Origin: Rhodoferax sp. GW822-FHT02A01
GTDB taxonomy: Bacteria > Pseudomonadota > Gammaproteobacteria > Burkholderiales > Burkholderiaceae_C
DNA length: 64,000 nucleotides
Assembly: GCF_038784515.1 (NCBI RefSeq)
Contig: NZ_CP152376.1
Location: forward strand, 2,852,001 to 2,916,000
Direction of reading: 5' to 3'
Part shown: positions 1 to 8,851 of the stretch, one piece after another
How the letters are laid out: the number at the start of each line of letters is the position of its first letter
Numbering within the stretch: position 1 is the stretch's first letter
Position numbers and translations under genes: made by a program
Notes under the pieces: generated by a model
Seen by the model: only the letters and a program-made list of their open reading frames with translations
The model's database searches: none
Told to the model about the DNA's origin: nothing

Positions 1-1
1 C

Positions 2-250
2 GTGCTGGCAGATCCCCCGAAGCTGTTGGAACAGGCGGTGTATGCCGATGGCATTTCGCAGAAAGAATGCGAACGCATCCATCAATTGGCGCGTAAGCGC
101 TGGGCCGGCCTGCATCAGGAGATGGTCAAGGAGATGAAGCTGGCCGTGGCGCGTTCCCCCGAAGGAGATCAGCGCATCAAGGTCGGCATTTACACTTGGT
201 ATGAGGGCCCTAAGTCAGAAGCTCAAGCACCGCAGAGGGATACCCAATGA
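2..250 (+). CDS. C-terminal part of a DUF6502-like protein (5' end outside window)
   Basis: Only the last 82 residues are present and the reading frame is open to the window edge, so the true start lies upstream. The fragment is charged and helical, with no signal peptide or membrane segment, and ends in a conserved-looking KVGIYTWYEG segment. I assign DUF6502 tentatively, because this family commonly sits directly upstream of DUF5666 lipoproteins in Comamonadaceae. That is recalled knowledge, not a search result. Its stop overlaps the next start codon as ATGA, so the two genes are translationally coupled. The function is unknown. Confidence 0.5.
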   Translation: MLADPPKLLEQAVYADGISQKECERIHQLARKRWAGLHQEMVKEMKLAVARSPEGDQRIKVGIYTWYEGPKSEAQAPQRDTQ

Positions 251-1437
251 AAAAATGGCTGGCTACGATTTTCGTCCTGGCAGGCTTGGTACTTGTTGCC
301 TGCGGAGGTGGCGCCGGCGGGCTTGGTAATCTGGCGTCCGGCGGCGACGGAGGTGTGGGCTCGGGCGGAACCGGAATATCCGGAGGAAGTGTCGGCTATG
401 TGGCGGGCTTTGGCAGTATCTACGTCAACGGCACCCGCTACGACATCAGTGGCGTCACTCCTGCCTTGGCAGACGACACTGAACTTCGGCTGGGCATGTC
501 GGTCAAGGTGACCGGCACTGTTTCAGCAGATTTTTCAACCGGCGTTGCCAGCAGCGTGGAGTCGGAGGTAGACGCACGTGGCCAGGTAAGCAATCTCAGC
601 ACTTCCTTAGGAAGCATGCAGGTGCAGGGGCTGAATATCGCCACCGATTCAGAAACCGTGTACGACGGCGTTGCTGGACTGGGGAGCCTGGTCAACGGCG
701 ACTGGGTGAAGGTGTACGGGCAGGTCTCCGGCAGCGACCCGTTGCGTGCGAGCCGCATTGAAAAGCTGTCCAGCGCGCCCAGTGGCTTGGTCATGAGCGG
801 TGCGATCAGCCAACTTGACAAGACCCATCAGCAGTTCACTCTGGGAAGTCTCACCATCAATTACGCCTCGGCCGCATTCACTGGCGCCATCGATGCGAAT
901 TCCATCAGCAATGGCATGGTGGTGCGCGTACGTTCAAGCACGGCCCCCGTTGCCGGTGTACTGACTGCCAGCAGCATCAAGCTCTGGTACCCGCTGACAC
1001 TGGTGGAAGGCGCACCACTCAGCGTGGATGGGGTGATTGGCGCTTACGCCGCTCCCAATTCATTCAAAGTGCTGGGGTATTCTGTGGACGCGTCGAGCGC
1101 GACAGTTTCCGGGGGAACCGTCAGCACGCTTGCCAACGGTGTGAAGGTGGAAGTGACGGGTCTAGTCCACAACGGCATTCTGGTGGCCAGCAGTGTGGTG
1201 ATCCGTCAGATTCCGGGTGTGGCGGGGCCTGCGCGCTATACCGCCACCGGCCCTATCGTGCAGTTTGTTTCCGCTGCCAGCTTCAAGGTACAGGGGCAGG
1301 CCATTGATGCCAGCGGCAGTGTGACTTATAGCGGTGGAACCCAGGCCCAGTTGGCTAACCAGGTAAAAGTCAAGGTGGTAGGGTCCCATGTGGTGAACGG
1401 TGTCCTGATCGCCGACACTGTGACCTTCAATCCGTAA
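247..1437 (+). CDS. DUF5666 domain-containing lipoprotein
   Basis: The protein is 396 aa and begins with a lipoprotein signal: a hydrophobic stretch ending in the lipobox LVAC, with Cys19 as the lipidated residue. A Gly/Ser-rich linker follows (about residues 20-50). The rest is made of several divergent beta-rich repeats of the type YxVxGxxVDASSAxxxGGxxxxLAxGxxVxVxG, which is the DUF5666 pattern. It is expected to be anchored to a membrane facing the periplasm or cell surface. The start is fixed by the signal peptide and by the ATGA overlap with the preceding gene. No enzymatic motif is visible and the role is unknown. Confidence 0.8.
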   Translation: MKKWLATIFVLAGLVLVACGGGAGGLGNLASGGDGGVGSGGTGISGGSVGYVAGFGSIYVNGTRYDISGVTPALADDTELRLGMSVKVTGTVSADFSTGVASSVESEVDARGQVSNLSTSLGSMQVQGLNIATDSETVYDGVAGLGSLVNGDWVKVYGQVSGSDPLRASRIEKLSSAPSGLVMSGAISQLDKTHQQFTLGSLTINYASAAFTGAIDANSISNGMVVRVRSSTAPVAGVLTASSIKLWYPLTLVEGAPLSVDGVIGAYAAPNSFKVLGYSVDASSATVSGGTVSTLANGVKVEVTGLVHNGILVASSVVIRQIPGVAGPARYTATGPIVQFVSAASFKVQGQAIDASGSVTYSGGTQAQLANQVKVKVVGSHVVNGVLIADTVTFNP

Positions 1438-1462
1438 TCGCCGGGGCCTTTCCCGCAACGAG

Positions 1463-2128
1463 TCAGGCGGTTTGGGCGGTCTGAGACAGGGCGTTCAGGG
1501 AAGCCAACAGATCGGCAAAGCGTTCGCCTTGGACCACCACGTGACTGCGCAGCGCTTTCTCCGAGGCTTCGGCATCTCCGGCAGTGATGGCTTCCACGAC
1601 ACTCAAATGCTCCTTGAAGGACGCACCCAGGCGGCTGCGCACACGCAATTGCAGACGACGGTAGGGCCGAAGGCGCCGCTGTAGCTGCGAAGTCTGCTCG
1701 ATCAGGAACTGGTTCTGACTCCCCGCATAAATGGCAGAGTGGAACTGCTCGTTGCAATAGAAATAGGCGTCGGAATCATCCCGGTCGCGCGCCTCTTCGC
1801 AGGCGTGGTGTGCTTCCAGCAGGGCTTTGCGCTGTGCATCTGACATGCGCCGCGCCGCCAGGCGCCCGCACATGGCCTCCAGCTCGGCCATGACTTCAAA
1901 CATTTCCATCAGGCGGGTCGGGCCTATGCTGGTGACCACAGCGCCCCGGCGCGGCCGGATCTCGATCAGGCCTTCGGCAGCCAGCTGAATCAGTGCCTCC
2001 CGCACGGGGGTGCGGGATACGCCATGTTGTTCCACCAGCGTCGCCTCGTCCAGGGAGCTGCCGGGTTGAAGCTCTCCGGTGGCGATCTGTTCCTCGATCT
2101 TTTCACGCAGTTGGTCGGAAATTTTCAT
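1463..2128 (-). CDS. GntR family (FadR/FCD subfamily) transcriptional regulator, probably of malonate genes
   Basis: A 221-aa regulator. Residues about 5-70 form a GntR winged helix-turn-helix, with the typical stretch VSRTPVREALIQLAAEGLIE. The remaining part is an all-helical FCD ligand-binding domain containing the usual metal-ligand region (D...H, then HxxxxxA). It is divergent from the TRAP/mdc operon across a 137-bp gap. That gap contains a TGTATACA-centred palindrome similar to the ATTGTATACAAT operator I recall for MdcY, the GntR repressor of Acinetobacter malonate genes. The role as a malonate-responsive repressor is inferred from this context. Confidence 0.85.
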   Translation of the reverse strand: MKISDQLREKIEEQIATGELQPGSSLDEATLVEQHGVSRTPVREALIQLAAEGLIEIRPRRGAVVTSIGPTRLMEMFEVMAELEAMCGRLAARRMSDAQRKALLEAHHACEEARDRDDSDAYFYCNEQFHSAIYAGSQNQFLIEQTSQLQRRLRPYRRLQLRVRSRLGASFKEHLSVVEAITAGDAEASEKALRSHVVVQGERFADLLASLNALSQTAQTA

Positions 2129-2220
2129 GGTGTCATTCTGCCATTTTTTGAGTTTTATGGATTCAGAAGATGCCTAAGGGTATTTCCTAGTAACTCATAA
2201 AAATACAAACAACTACATTA

Positions 2221-2230
2221 ATGTATACAT
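2221..2230. promoter_or_regulatory. Putative GntR/MdcY-like operator palindrome
   Basis: The perfect 10-bp palindrome ATGTATACAT lies 36 bp upstream of the first TRAP gene and downstream of where a promoter would sit in this AT-rich gap. It shares the TGTATACA core with the MdcY operator of Acinetobacter. Binding by the adjacent GntR protein is inferred. Confidence 0.5.
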
Positions 2231-2265
2231 AAGCCCAATCACCCACACCCGAGGAGACAGCTAGC

Positions 2266-3291
2266 ATGCAGCGCAGACACCTACTTCAATCCATTGGCGG
2301 CCTGACACTGGGATCGCTTCCCTTTGCATATGCCAGTAGCGCGTGGGCCCAGAGCGCCACGCTCAAGATTTCCCACCAGTTTCCCGGCGGCACCCTCAAG
2401 GAGGGTGACTTCCGCGACCGTCTGGTGCGCACCTTTGCCGCCGAAGTGGAAAAGCGCACCAAGGGCGCATTGAAGTTCGAGATCTACCCCGGCTCTTCCC
2501 TGATGAAGACCAACGCGCAGTTCTCCTCCATGCGCAAGGGCGCGCTCGACATGGCATTGATTCCCTTGTCCTATGCCGGCGGAGAAATTCCCGAAGTCAA
2601 CATCGGCTTGATGCCTGGCCTGGTGGTGTCCTACGAGCAGGCCTACGGCTGGAAGACCAAGCCCGTGGGACAGGAGCTGGATCGCCTGCTGCAGGCCAAG
2701 GGCATCCAGCTGGTGAGCTGGATTTGGCAGGCCGGCGGCGTAGCTTCGCGCAGCAAGCCCATTGTTGATCCGGAAGACGCCAAGGGCATGAAGGTCCGTG
2801 GCGGCTCGCGCGAGGTGGACATGATCCTGAAGGAAGCCGGCGCGGCCGTGGTCAGCCTGCCGTCCAATGAAATCTACGCGGCGATGCAGACCGGCGCGAT
2901 GGATGCTGCCATGACTTCCAGCACCTCGTTCATCTCCTTCCGCCTGGAAGAGGTCGCCAAGGCCCTCACCACCGGGCGCACCGGCGCCTACTGGTTCATG
3001 TTCGAACCCCTGATGATGTCCAAGCAGATCTTCGACGGCCTGCCCAAGGACCAGCGCGACGCCATCATGGCCGTGGGCGCCGACATGGAAAAGTTCGCCA
3101 TGGACGCAGCCAAGAAGGACGATGTCGAAGTTGCCAACGTCTACCAGAAGGCTGGAGCCAAGGTGGTGGACCTGTCGGCAGCGTCTATCAAGAAGTGGCA
3201 GGCCATTGCGCGCCAGACCGCTTGGAAGGACTACGCGGCCAAGAATGAAGGCTGCGCCAAATTGCTGGCCCTGGCGGAGCAGACCCTGTGA
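2266..3291 (+). CDS. TRAP transporter substrate-binding protein (DctP family), probably for malonate
   Basis: A 341-aa periplasmic binding protein. It starts with a signal peptide containing a twin-arginine-like MQRRHLLQS and a cleavage region around AWAQS. The mature part has the DctP pattern: LKISHQFPGG near the start, the KGMKVRGGSREVD segment with the arginine that contacts substrate carboxylates in this family, and the conserved LPSNEIYAAMQTGAMDA. An SD-like GAGGAGA precedes the ATG. It is the first gene of dctPQM followed directly by mdc genes, so malonate is the likely substrate. That assignment is by context only. Confidence 0.88.
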   Translation: MQRRHLLQSIGGLTLGSLPFAYASSAWAQSATLKISHQFPGGTLKEGDFRDRLVRTFAAEVEKRTKGALKFEIYPGSSLMKTNAQFSSMRKGALDMALIPLSYAGGEIPEVNIGLMPGLVVSYEQAYGWKTKPVGQELDRLLQAKGIQLVSWIWQAGGVASRSKPIVDPEDAKGMKVRGGSREVDMILKEAGAAVVSLPSNEIYAAMQTGAMDAAMTSSTSFISFRLEEVAKALTTGRTGAYWFMFEPLMMSKQIFDGLPKDQRDAIMAVGADMEKFAMDAAKKDDVEVANVYQKAGAKVVDLSAASIKKWQAIARQTAWKDYAAKNEGCAKLLALAEQTL

Positions 3292-3857
3292 GCCACGGCT
3301 TCGAACTGGAGCCGTCCCTGGCTCCAGGCACCCTGCAACCCAGGAACGCGGCGGTTGCCTTGTTGCAGCGTCTGGTCAATGGGGTCAACGCCTTGGTGTT
3401 GCGTGTCTCCATGTTGGCATTGGTATTGACTTCCGGTGTGCTGACCTATTCGGTGGTGACGCGCTACTTGCTCAAGAGCGCCACCGACTGGCAGGACGAA
3501 GTGGCCGTGTTCATGCTGGTAGGCGCCACCTTCATGACCACCGCCCATGTGCAGTCCCTGCGCGGGCATGTGGGCATCGAGGCAGTCATCAGCATGCTGC
3601 CACCACAGGTCAACCGGATTCGCGCCGTGCTGGTGGACTTTGTGTCCGCTGCGTTCTGCACCTTCTTCTCGTGGAAGTCGTGGACGCTGTTCCACGAAGC
3701 CTGGAGTGAAGGGCAGACCACTTCCAGCAGCTTTGCACCGCCCTTGTGGATTCCCTATTCCTTCATGTCCGTGGGCATGAGCTTGCTTACGCTGCAGCTG
3801 GTTCTGCAGACCCTGGTGCATCTGACTGGTGGCGAAGTCGCGAAAGGCAAGAAATGA
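3288..3857 (+). CDS. TRAP transporter small permease subunit (DctQ family)
   Basis: A 189-aa protein with four hydrophobic segments and the DctQ pattern: RYLLKSATDWQDEVAVFMLVGATFMTTAHVQSLRGHVGIE in the second and third segments. The start overlaps the end of the binding-protein gene, and its own stop overlaps the start of the large permease as ATGA. The three TRAP genes are therefore translationally coupled. It partners the large subunit in the inner membrane. Confidence 0.88.
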   Translation: MSHGFELEPSLAPGTLQPRNAAVALLQRLVNGVNALVLRVSMLALVLTSGVLTYSVVTRYLLKSATDWQDEVAVFMLVGATFMTTAHVQSLRGHVGIEAVISMLPPQVNRIRAVLVDFVSAAFCTFFSWKSWTLFHEAWSEGQTTSSSFAPPLWIPYSFMSVGMSLLTLQLVLQTLVHLTGGEVAKGKK

Positions 3858-5203
3858 GCGAGTTAGGTATTGGCCTGTCCTACGGCGCGGCAACCCTGGT
3901 TGTCATGTTCTCCGGCATGCCCATCGCGTTTGCACTGGGCACGGTGGCGGTGGCGTTCATGTACTTCTTCATGCCGGCGTCCTCATTGGATACGGTGACG
4001 CAGAACGTGTACGAGGAGATGGCGTCCATCACCCTGCTGTCCATTCCCCTGTTCATCCTGAAGGGAGCGGCCATTGGCCGCTCCCGTGCCGGCAAGGACC
4101 TGTACTCGGCCATCCATGCCTGGCTGCACAAGGTGCCCGGCGGTCTGGGCATTGCCAATGTATTTGCCTGTGCGCTGTTTGCCGCCATGGCAGGCTCCAG
4201 CCCTGCCACCTGCTCGGCCATTGGCTCGGCTGGCATACCCGAGATGCGCAGGCGCGGCTATTCACCCGGCTTTGCCGCCGGCATCATCGCGGCCGGTGGC
4301 ACCTTGGGCATTCTGCTGCCGCCGTCCATCGTGATGATTCTGTACGCCGTGGCGGCAGAGCAATCGCTGGGCCGCCTGTTCCTGGCGGGCATTGGCCCGG
4401 GCCTCTTGATGGTGGCCCTGTTTGCCGGCTATGCCGTGGTGCGTGCCCGCAAGGAGTACAAGCAGGCCTTGGTGATCTACCAGCAAGGCGGCCCCAAGTC
4501 TGCTTACCTGGAGGAAGAGCACTTCACCATGGCGCAGAAGGTAGAGATGCTGCCGCGGGTGCTTCCCTTTCTGGTCCTGCTGCTGGGTGTGATGGTTGCA
4601 CTCTACGGTGGCCTGGCCACGCCGTCGGAAACCGCCGGTCTGGGCGGTCTGCTGGCGCTGGGTCTGGTGGCCGTGGTCTACGGGCTGTGGCGTCCCAAAG
4701 ACCTCGCACCCATCCTGGGCGCCACGCTCAAGGAGTCCACCATGCTCATGCTCATCATCGGCATGTCGCTGCTCTACAGCTACGTGATGAGCCATCTGCA
4801 CATCAGCCAGAGTGCCGCGCAGTGGATCGTGGGCATGCAGCTCTCCAAATGGGTGTTGCTGGCGGTAGTGTTGCTGATGGTCATCGTGCTGGGCTTCTTC
4901 CTGCCGCCTGTGTCCATCATCCTGATGACAGCGCCCATCATCCTGCCGCCGCTCAAGGCAGCTGGGTTTGATCTGATCTGGTTTGGCGTGGTGATGACCA
5001 TCGTGATGGAAATGGGGCTGATCCATCCCCCTGTGGGGCTGAACATCTTTGTCATCAAGAACGTGGCGCCGGACATCCCTTTGAAGGATGTCATATGGGG
5101 TGTGATGCCGTTTGTCGCGCTGATGTTTGTTGCAGTGTTCCTGCTGTGCGCGTTTCCCGGCATCGCCACCGGCTTGCCGACCCTGGTGATGGGAGCCAAG
5201 TGA
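3854..5203 (+). CDS. TRAP transporter large permease subunit (DctM family)
   Basis: A 449-aa, very hydrophobic protein with about 12 membrane segments. DctM landmarks are visible: GMPIAFALG near the start, AGSSPATCSAIGSAGIPEM, GTLGILLPPSIVMILYA, and near the end MGLIHPPVGLNIFVI. The start at the ATGA overlap gives a normal N-terminus; upstream in-frame ATGs lie inside dctQ and are unlikely. It catalyses ion-coupled uptake of the substrate delivered by the DctP protein. Confidence 0.9.
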   Translation: MSELGIGLSYGAATLVVMFSGMPIAFALGTVAVAFMYFFMPASSLDTVTQNVYEEMASITLLSIPLFILKGAAIGRSRAGKDLYSAIHAWLHKVPGGLGIANVFACALFAAMAGSSPATCSAIGSAGIPEMRRRGYSPGFAAGIIAAGGTLGILLPPSIVMILYAVAAEQSLGRLFLAGIGPGLLMVALFAGYAVVRARKEYKQALVIYQQGGPKSAYLEEEHFTMAQKVEMLPRVLPFLVLLLGVMVALYGGLATPSETAGLGGLLALGLVAVVYGLWRPKDLAPILGATLKESTMLMLIIGMSLLYSYVMSHLHISQSAAQWIVGMQLSKWVLLAVVLLMVIVLGFFLPPVSIILMTAPIILPPLKAAGFDLIWFGVVMTIVMEMGLIHPPVGLNIFVIKNVAPDIPLKDVIWGVMPFVALMFVAVFLLCAFPGIATGLPTLVMGAK

Positions 5204-5204
5204 A

Positions 5205-6881
5205 ATGAACGCACCCGATGCAATCTGGAACCGGCAGGCGCAGGGGCGCGCCGCCAGGCTGGCGCGTGCGGCCACAGCGCTGGGTACAGGACTGCGCGGC
5301 AAGCAGGTGGATACGGCCCTGGCGGTTCAGTTGCTGGGTGCCGTCATCGAGTCGGGTGACCGTGTCTGCCTGGAAGGCAACAACCAGAAGCAGGCGGACT
5401 TTCTGGCGCGCACGCTGACCCAGCTGGACCCGCGTGCCGTGCACGACCTGCACATGGTGCAGTCGGTGCTAGCCTTGCCCGAACATCTGGATGTGTTCGA
5501 CAACGGCATCGCATCCCGGCTGGACTTTTCCTTCTCTGGGCCGCAGGCCGGGCGCCTGGCCAAGATGGTGTCGGCCGGGCAGATACAGATCGGTGCCATC
5601 CACACCTACCTGGAGCTCTTCAGCCGCTACTTCGTGGACCTGACCCCGCGCGTCTCGCTGGTGTGTGCGCAGGCGGCAGATGCCCATGGCAATCTGTTTA
5701 CCGGTCCGAATACCGAAGACACGCCGGCCATCGTCGAGGCCACCGCTTTCAAGGGCGGCATCGTCATCGCCCAGGTCAACGAGATGCTGGACACGCTGCC
5801 GCGTGTGGACATTCCGGGCGACTGGGTGGACTTTGTCATCCTGGCACCCAATCCGAATGTGATCGAGCCGCTCTTCACCCGTGATCCGGCGCAGATCTCC
5901 GAGATCCAGGTGCTGATGGCCATGATGGCCATCAAGGGCCTGTATGCCGAATACGGTGTGCAGCGGCTCAACCACGGCATCGGCTTCGACACCGCCGCCA
6001 TTGAGTTGCTGCTGCCCACCTATGCCGAATCGCTGGGCCTCAAGGGCAAGATCTGCAAGCATTGGGCGCTCAATCCACACCCCGCGCTGATTCCCGCAAT
6101 CGAGGCGGGCTGGGTCGAGTCCATCCACTCCTTTGGCTCCGAGCTGGGCATGGAAGCCTATGTGCGCGCACGCTCTGACGTTTTCTTCACAGGCGCCGAC
6201 GGCAGCCTGCGCAGCAACCGCGCCATGTGCCAGGCCGCCGGCCATTACGCCTGTGACATGTTCATTGGCTCCACCCTGCAGATCGACCTGAACGGCCACA
6301 GCTCCACCGCCACGGCCGGACGCATTGCCGGCTTTGGCGGCGCGCCCAACATGGGTGCCGACGCACGCGGACGCCGCCACGCATCCCCGGCTTGGCTCAA
6401 GGCGGGTGCCGAGGCGCGGCAAGGGCGCGGTGGCGTGCATGCCATGCCACGGGGGCAGAAGCTGGTGGTGCAGATGGTGGAGACCTTCCGCGAACACATG
6501 CAGCCCGCGTTTGTGGAGACGCTGGACGCCTGGAAGCTCGCCGAGCAGGCCCACATGGAGATACCACCGGTCATGATCTATGGCGACGACGTCACCCACA
6601 TCCTGACCGAAGAAGGCATTGCCAACCTGCTGCTGTGCCGCAGCGACGAAGAGCGCGAGCAAGCCATACGTGGCGTGGCCGGCTTCACGCCGGTGGGGCT
6701 GGGGCGCGACGTGCGCATGGTGGAGAACCTGCGCGACCGTGGCGTGATTCGCCGTGCCGAGGACCTTGGCATTGACAAGCGCGATGCCAGCCGCAGCCTG
6801 CTGGCCGCGCGCAGCATGCGAGATCTGGTGCGCGCATCCGGCGGCTTGTACAGCCCGCCCAAGCGCTTTCGCAACTGGTAG
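5205..6881 (+). CDS. mdcA: Malonate decarboxylase alpha subunit (acetyl-S-ACP:malonate ACP transferase)
   Basis: A 558-aa protein matching the MdcA family along its length, including the CoA-transferase-like region and the GFDTAAIELLLPTYAESLGLKGKI and HSSTATAGRIAGFGGAPNMG segments. MdcA swaps malonate for acetate on the prosthetic group of the acyl-carrier subunit. It starts one base after the TRAP large-permease stop, so transport and decarboxylation genes appear to share one transcript. The length is usual for MdcA (about 550 aa). Confidence 0.95.
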   Translation: MNAPDAIWNRQAQGRAARLARAATALGTGLRGKQVDTALAVQLLGAVIESGDRVCLEGNNQKQADFLARTLTQLDPRAVHDLHMVQSVLALPEHLDVFDNGIASRLDFSFSGPQAGRLAKMVSAGQIQIGAIHTYLELFSRYFVDLTPRVSLVCAQAADAHGNLFTGPNTEDTPAIVEATAFKGGIVIAQVNEMLDTLPRVDIPGDWVDFVILAPNPNVIEPLFTRDPAQISEIQVLMAMMAIKGLYAEYGVQRLNHGIGFDTAAIELLLPTYAESLGLKGKICKHWALNPHPALIPAIEAGWVESIHSFGSELGMEAYVRARSDVFFTGADGSLRSNRAMCQAAGHYACDMFIGSTLQIDLNGHSSTATAGRIAGFGGAPNMGADARGRRHASPAWLKAGAEARQGRGGVHAMPRGQKLVVQMVETFREHMQPAFVETLDAWKLAEQAHMEIPPVMIYGDDVTHILTEEGIANLLLCRSDEEREQAIRGVAGFTPVGLGRDVRMVENLRDRGVIRRAEDLGIDKRDASRSLLAARSMRDLVRASGGLYSPPKRFRNW

Positions 6882-6893
6882 GCAGAACACATC

Positions 6894-7217
6894 ATGGAAA
6901 AGCTGGAATACGCATTGCAGGGCGACCGCAGTCCTTCGACGTTCGACGCCATATTGGTGGGCGTCGTCGGGTCGGGCAATCTGGAAGTGCTGATGGAGCC
7001 GGGCAAAGCACCAGGTCATTGCACGTTTTGCATCAACACCTCGGCGCATGGGTTTGCGCCCATCTGGGAAGCGGTGGTGCAGAGTTTCCAGGCGCGCCAC
7101 CACCTCCGCGGTGTGGCAGTCTCCATCAACGACATGGGCGCCACGCCCGCGGTGGTCAGCCTGCGGCTCGATCAGGCGGCGGCATCGCTGCCCATTGCAC
7201 AAGGCAACACACCATGA
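6894..7217 (+). CDS. mdcC: Malonate decarboxylase acyl carrier protein (delta subunit)
   Basis: A 107-aa acyl carrier subunit. The motif VVGSGNLEVLM contains Ser27, the expected attachment site of the 2'-(5''-triphosphoribosyl)-3'-dephospho-CoA prosthetic group. The acyl thioester of this group carries malonate through the cycle. It lies 12 bp after mdcA and overlaps mdcD as ATGA. Confidence 0.93.
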   Translation: MEKLEYALQGDRSPSTFDAILVGVVGSGNLEVLMEPGKAPGHCTFCINTSAHGFAPIWEAVVQSFQARHHLRGVAVSINDMGATPAVVSLRLDQAAASLPIAQGNTP

Positions 7218-8119
7218 GCACGTCCCTGAGTTTTGCCGAGCTGAGCGCGCGCCAGCGTGTTGCCCATCTGCTGGATGCCGGCTCCTTTGCCGAAATCCTG
7301 GGCCCGGCCCAGCGGGTGGTGAGTCCGCACCTGGCGCTGCTGGGTGTGCCCTATGCGTTTGACGACGGCGTAGTGATTGGCAGCGGCATGCTGCAAGGCC
7401 AGCCGGTGCTGATCGCGGCACAAGAGGGCGAATTCATGGGCGGCGGCGTAGGTGAGGTGCATGGCGCCAAGCTGGTGGGCCTGTTTCGGCGCGCGCTGCA
7501 GACGCGTCCGGCTGCGGTGCTGGTGCTGGCCGAGTCCGGCGGCGTCCGGCTGCATGAGGCCAATGCCGGACTGATCGCGGTGTCGGAAGTCATGCGTGCC
7601 TTGCTGGATGTGCGCGCCGCTGGCATACCGGTGGTCATGCTGATCGGTGGCGCCAACGGCTGCTTTGGTGGCATGGGCCTGATCGCACGCTGTGCCGACC
7701 ATGTGGTGATGAGTGACCAGGCCCGCATGTCCATGTCTGGCCCCGAGGTCATCGAGTCGTCGCACGGCGTGGAAGAGTTCGACTCTCGCGACCGGGCGCT
7801 GGTGTGGCGCACCACGGGCGGCAAGCACCGCTTCCTGATGGGCGACTGCGACCAGCTGGTGGAAGACGACGTGCAAGAGTTCCGCGCTGCGGCCATTACC
7901 CTGCTGGGGCAGAGCCGCGCACTCACGCTGGAAGGCCTTCTGGAAGAGCACCGCGTGTTGACCCAGCGCCTCAACACCGTGGGCGATTGCGCAGACGCTG
8001 TCGACATCTGGCAGCGGCTAGGCGTGGCCCATCCGGAACAGGTGGCCGACATGGAGGCGGAACAGCTCAGGGCATTGGCTGCGTCTGGAGCCAACGCCCA
8101 CACAACGGAGGCCCTATGA
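7214..8119 (+). CDS. mdcD: Malonate decarboxylase beta subunit
   Basis: The 301-aa protein has a carboxyltransferase (crotonase-like) fold signature: GVGEVHGAKLVGLFRRAL, VLVLAESGGVRLHEANAGLIAVSE and GGANGCFGGMGLIA. With MdcE it forms the decarboxylase that releases CO2 from malonyl-S-ACP. The start is the ATGA overlap with mdcC. Longer in-frame extensions run back over mdcC and are rejected. Confidence 0.93.
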   Translation: MSTSLSFAELSARQRVAHLLDAGSFAEILGPAQRVVSPHLALLGVPYAFDDGVVIGSGMLQGQPVLIAAQEGEFMGGGVGEVHGAKLVGLFRRALQTRPAAVLVLAESGGVRLHEANAGLIAVSEVMRALLDVRAAGIPVVMLIGGANGCFGGMGLIARCADHVVMSDQARMSMSGPEVIESSHGVEEFDSRDRALVWRTTGGKHRFLMGDCDQLVEDDVQEFRAAAITLLGQSRALTLEGLLEEHRVLTQRLNTVGDCADAVDIWQRLGVAHPEQVADMEAEQLRALAASGANAHTTEAL

Positions 8120-8826
8120 ATTGGCAAGACCTGGTGAACGCCCTGTTTGGAGATGATCACCACATCACGCGCACCGGCGATGTGATCACGGGCACGGCGC
8201 AGCTTGCTGTCGGACCGGAGCACCAGAGCATCGCGGTTGTCGGGACCACCGACCATGCCGCCATTGGCGTGGATACCGCTCTGGCTCAGGCCAAGGTCGT
8301 GCTGGAAACCATGCAGAACCATCCGGGCCGCGCCATCCTGCTGCTGGTGGACACCCAAGGCCAACGGCTGCGCCACCGCGACGAGCTGCTGTGCATCAAC
8401 CGCTACATGGCGCATCTGGGTTGCTGCGTGGACCTGGCCCGCCGCAGGGGCCACCGTGTCATCGGGCTGGTGTATGACCAGGCCCTGTCGGGTGGGTTCA
8501 TCACCTCCGGGCTGATGGCAGACGCCTGCTACGCCTTGCCCGAAGCCGAGATTCGCGTGATGCGCCTGCCCGCCATGAGCCGCGTCACCAAGATCAGTGA
8601 AGAGGTTCTGCAAGCCCTGTCGCAGACCAATCCGGTGTTTGCGCCGGGTGTGGCCAACTATGTGGCCATGGGCGGTATCCAGTCGCTGTGGAGTGCCGAC
8701 TTGCGGCAAAGCCTGATCGCGGCGCTGAATGACACCAATACCGTGGACCGGCGCGCCACGTTGGGCTCCCAGCGCGGTGGGCGTGCCCTGGCTGCACGTG
8801 TGGCGCAGCAGGTGGAAGCAGCCTGA
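8116..8826 (+). CDS. mdcE: Malonate decarboxylase gamma subunit
   Basis: A 236-aa carboxyltransferase-related subunit with the segments RAILLLVDTQGQRLRHRDELLCINRYMAHL and GLVYDQALSGGFITSGLMAD, as in MdcE. It pairs with MdcD. It overlaps mdcD by ATGA and is preceded by a good SD (CGGAGG). Confidence 0.92.
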   Translation: MNWQDLVNALFGDDHHITRTGDVITGTAQLAVGPEHQSIAVVGTTDHAAIGVDTALAQAKVVLETMQNHPGRAILLLVDTQGQRLRHRDELLCINRYMAHLGCCVDLARRRGHRVIGLVYDQALSGGFITSGLMADACYALPEAEIRVMRLPAMSRVTKISEEVLQALSQTNPVFAPGVANYVAMGGIQSLWSADLRQSLIAALNDTNTVDRRATLGSQRGGRALAARVAQQVEAA

Positions 8827-8851
8827 TTACGCGGCCTTTCAAGAGCCAACC

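Noticed and set aside
4262..5302. 346-aa minus-strand open frame, His/Gln-rich
   Set aside because: Antisense to the TRAP large permease, whose membrane helices read as His/Gln/Asp-rich sequence on the reverse strand.
5469..7421. 650-aa open frame on the minus strand over mdcA-mdcD
   Set aside because: It is antisense to well-recognised mdc genes, His/Gln/Arg-rich and without domain motifs: a GC-driven shadow frame.
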